In this document: positions 7,001 to 8,081 of the stretch, piece after piece
Layout of the letters: each line of letters starts with the position of its first letter
Numbering within the stretch: the first letter of the stretch is position 1
Source of the DNA: Candidatus Tenebribacter mawsonii
Lineage (GTDB): Bacteria > Cloacimonadota > Cloacimonadia > Cloacimonadales > TCS61
Direction of reading: 5' to 3'
Length of the DNA stretch: 8,081 nucleotides
Assembly: GCA_030765665.1 (NCBI GenBank)
Contig: JAVCCD010000039.1
Coordinates: forward strand, 1 to 8,081
The notes under the pieces: generated by a model
What the model saw: only the letters and a program-made list of their open reading frames with translations
Told to the model about the DNA's origin: nothing
The model's database searches: none
Translations under genes and position numbers: made by a program

Positions 7001-8081
7001 CTAGCAGAAGACGATACATTAGAAATCAGTTCTTATGTGGGACCACAGATCACTAATGGAAAATTTGTTGTGTATGATGAAGATGATTCACAACTTCCTC
7101 TAAATCAATATTATCCTTTTGAGAGACCTGCGGTTAATGATACTCTTTCAGTTTTCGATTTTATTGTTCCAGAAAATAATGACCCGATTTATTCACAATA
7201 TGTTAAGCTCTTTGCTTATGGTGAGGATGGAGAAGTAACAGGTATCACAAATTTCACTGTCGGTCAAGCTGCGATGGTAAATTTGGAAGTTATACCAGAC
7301 CCACCTGAGGATGGTGATCCCATTAATATTCGGGCTGATTTTTTTGATGAAGACGGATTAGCAGATATCTATTTTGTTCTTGAAAATGATAATTCCACTA
7401 TTGAGATGATAAATGTGGAGGATCACACTTATCAATTAGCAACCCAAATACCTGCCTATTCTTCCGGTGACAATATTAGTTTCCATTTTAAGATATTTGA
7501 TGCTATAGGAGATTCTACTATAACTAATTCTGAAACAATAACAGTTGCTGGTCCGGATCTTGTAATCGAGCATTTTGAATTATCTGAATATGAAAATTCG
7601 CCTGTAGCGAAGGTTCTTCTTCGGAATTCAGGTTCTACAATGGCAGGTACTTGTAATCTGAAATTGTATGATGTAACAAATGCCCAAGTATTATTAACCA
7701 CTATTCAAATTGATCCGCTAAACGTTCTAGCAAATAGATGGGAGTATATTCCTATCCCGCTTCTTAATGGAGAGATTGAATTTAAAGCTATTGTAAATGA
7801 AAATGAAGAATCTTTTTCAGAAATAAATATTTCTAATAATACGATCTATTCTGATAGTTATTCGATAAATATGTTTGAAGTTGGAGGTTCGGGAACAGTA
7901 GTTTCTGCCTTGAGTCTTGATGATAATTTACTTTGTGAGTTTCCACAGGATTTTTTAGCAGAACCTGCAATTTTTTACATAAACTCAATAATTACAGAGG
8001 AACCTATAGATCAACCTGATATAAATCCGATCTTACCCGCGAACCTAACCGAATCTTTCTGCTATGAAATTGGAACCCTCA
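4022..8081 (+). CDS. Secreted gingipain-like cysteine peptidase (family C25) with CARDB domain, 3' end outside the window
   Basis: The frame is open for 1353 codons and cut by the right edge. After the signal peptide, residues about 20-230 look like a C25 propeptide region (GHPLLPFF near 68, GLPIDG following). EEGIYKV (240-246) and GDYFEFYGD (302-310) mark a beta-rich module common in large C25 proteins. The peptidase domain spans about 620-980 and ends near LLGDP (970-974). It holds MGHGGGHIWAD with His848, and SLSCYGS with Cys881. These fit the catalytic dyad, and the 33-residue gap equals that of RgpB (His211/Cys244, from memory). Residues about 980-1177 look like two beta-sandwich modules. 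About 1178-1275 is a CARDB adhesion-type domain (PDLVIEHFEL to ESFSEINISNN). A type IX secretion tail, if present, would lie beyond the edge. It probably degrades extracellular proteins or processes surface proteins. The substrate is unknown. Confidence 0.9.
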   Translation, partial: MHKVLLIASLMIFSSLLLAENFEVISQNENELIIKFVLPEYDTEIISTKIGNFNKIICSDASYPVEDGHPLLPFFTEIIGLPIDGDATFQIIGKKQKTISNFKVYPAEKMNPSENSVNYEFYLEREIYNSPVLHPTNIIEKGSKAYLGDRYFMGFNIHPFQYRAKENELLITNELTFRISILGNKSRSISQGENYIDKIADSFFLNNTYSNNWRKIKEASGFVPPRDSDDVNELRLIVAEEGIYKVSYEYLLETLAASYFPIEYTLAFNWDDIDPRNLELSCMGNPVPIHFVGAADGSFDSGDYFEFYGDIHYGENHYYDDFTSENSYYLKLLDHPGSRMAVENGGLGNINAGQFIIPEAYQHTEHFEQQNSKDHLGDQYYHHPNFPAEFYREDIWFWDRIYSPSLEIYSFDLQYPDQRPTKRFTAKACLFSVTFNEDNYYQINHSAQININTSQIDSHVWYGQNEQMLDNMDNPLPNSFLYHGENNMYVNLPGIPGIENQQVLLDYFDVTYWREYKTDTDEIKFSEPQDEDLGLFQFELENFSTDQVSVYKLGTSFIENLHIDSFLGNGSPPFKISFQDSLINHNTKYLAVANDNKKQPIRIMPNIPSSLRSQTNFAKYIVITLTDFIENPSILQFKQTWEEQGKIVKIVALQDIFDEFNYGIRSAQSIKEFIQYAYNNWSGSGVTHVLFMGDGITDERDNSSSREFNLIPFRNVWVEKWGAIASDNWLGCIVGDDLVPDVAIGRINIWNEDQIEDVVNKTIQYIDQPNFEDLWHSHVTLAAGGNPGEGAVFANQSELIRSLWIPDDYNVSRVYCNTDGLPNSYGGNTTDLISNINDGTIYLQFMGHGGGHIWADYNLLNIADIATFNNNNFPLVASLSCYGSAFNTPQSSCIGEGLILQPNRGAIGHIGFTGYGYLIADEVFSKHLTEAIFDKHVPTIGEIVSFTKAKFFASYNFSGVGVALTHGCALLGDPMIELILPYDQKQIDLNKYNLAEDDTLEISSYVGPQITNGKFVVYDEDDSQLPLNQYYPFERPAVNDTLSVFDFIVPENNDPIYSQYVKLFAYGEDGEVTGITNFTVGQAAMVNLEVIPDPPEDGDPINIRADFFDEDGLADIYFVLENDNSTIEMINVEDHTYQLATQIPAYSSGDNISFHFKIFDAIGDSTITNSETITVAGPDLVIEHFELSEYENSPVAKVLLRNSGSTMAGTCNLKLYDVTNAQVLLTTIQIDPLNVLANRWEYIPIPLLNGEIEFKAIVNENEESFSEINISNNTIYSDSYSINMFEVGGSGTVVSALSLDDNLLCEFPQDFLAEPAIFYINSIITEEPIDQPDINPILPANLTESFCYEIGTL

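Noticed and set aside
5367..7701. Short open frames on both strands within the C25 gene (62 to 94 codons)
   Set aside because: All fall inside one continuous 1353-codon plus-strand frame with recognisable domains, so they are shadows.
1..8081. CRISPR arrays, tRNA or rRNA genes, insertion sequences, long repeats
   Set aside because: No regularly spaced repeats, cloverleaf-like segments, transposase frames or long inverted ends were seen.

Overview
The window is bacterial, AT-rich and densely coded. It holds four protein genes, two of them cut by the window edges. A leftward mnmG (tRNA wobble-uridine modification) has its 5' part at the left edge. A 232-base divergent spacer separates it from a rightward run: proS (prolyl-tRNA synthetase), a two-domain S4/PncC-type protein, and a very long secreted gingipain-like (family C25) peptidase that runs off the right edge. 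I see no tRNA, rRNA, CRISPR array or insertion sequence.

The likely source is the Fibrobacteres-Chlorobi-Bacteroidetes (FCB) side of the bacterial tree, for example Bacteroidota or a candidate phylum such as Cloacimonadota. The reasons are the low G+C, the short archaeal/eukaryotic-like ProRS with a C-terminal zinc module (the form also used by Bacteroidota), and a large C25 peptidase with a CARDB module. The possible promoters in the divergent spacer also resemble the Bacteroidota TTTG/TAnnTTTG pattern better than the E. coli one. The exact phylum cannot be fixed from sequence reading alone.

Layout: 1-1391 (minus) is mnmG, 463 N-terminal codons. 1392-1623 is the divergent regulatory spacer, with two outward-facing TTGACA hexamers, a 9-T tract, and a small palindrome cluster next to the mnmG ribosome-binding site. 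1624-3147 (plus) is proS, complete. 3147-3962 (plus) is the S4-PncC fusion, whose ATG shares one base with the proS stop codon. 3963-4021 is a 59-base gap with a weak hairpin and a clear Shine-Dalgarno. 4022 to the end (plus) is the C25 peptidase, 1353 codons and still open.

How they fit together: mnmG and proS are both tRNA-related housekeeping genes, transcribed apart from a shared spacer. The fusion protein is translationally coupled to proS. It joins a putative RNA-binding S4 domain to an enzyme domain that, in its family, removes the amide from nicotinamide mononucleotide for NAD salvage. The C25 protein is exported and has its catalytic His and Cys in place. It may be unrelated in function to the genes upstream. 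The most unusual items are the S4-PncC fusion and the C25 protease, whose catalytic spacing matches gingipain but whose specificity pocket seems not to.
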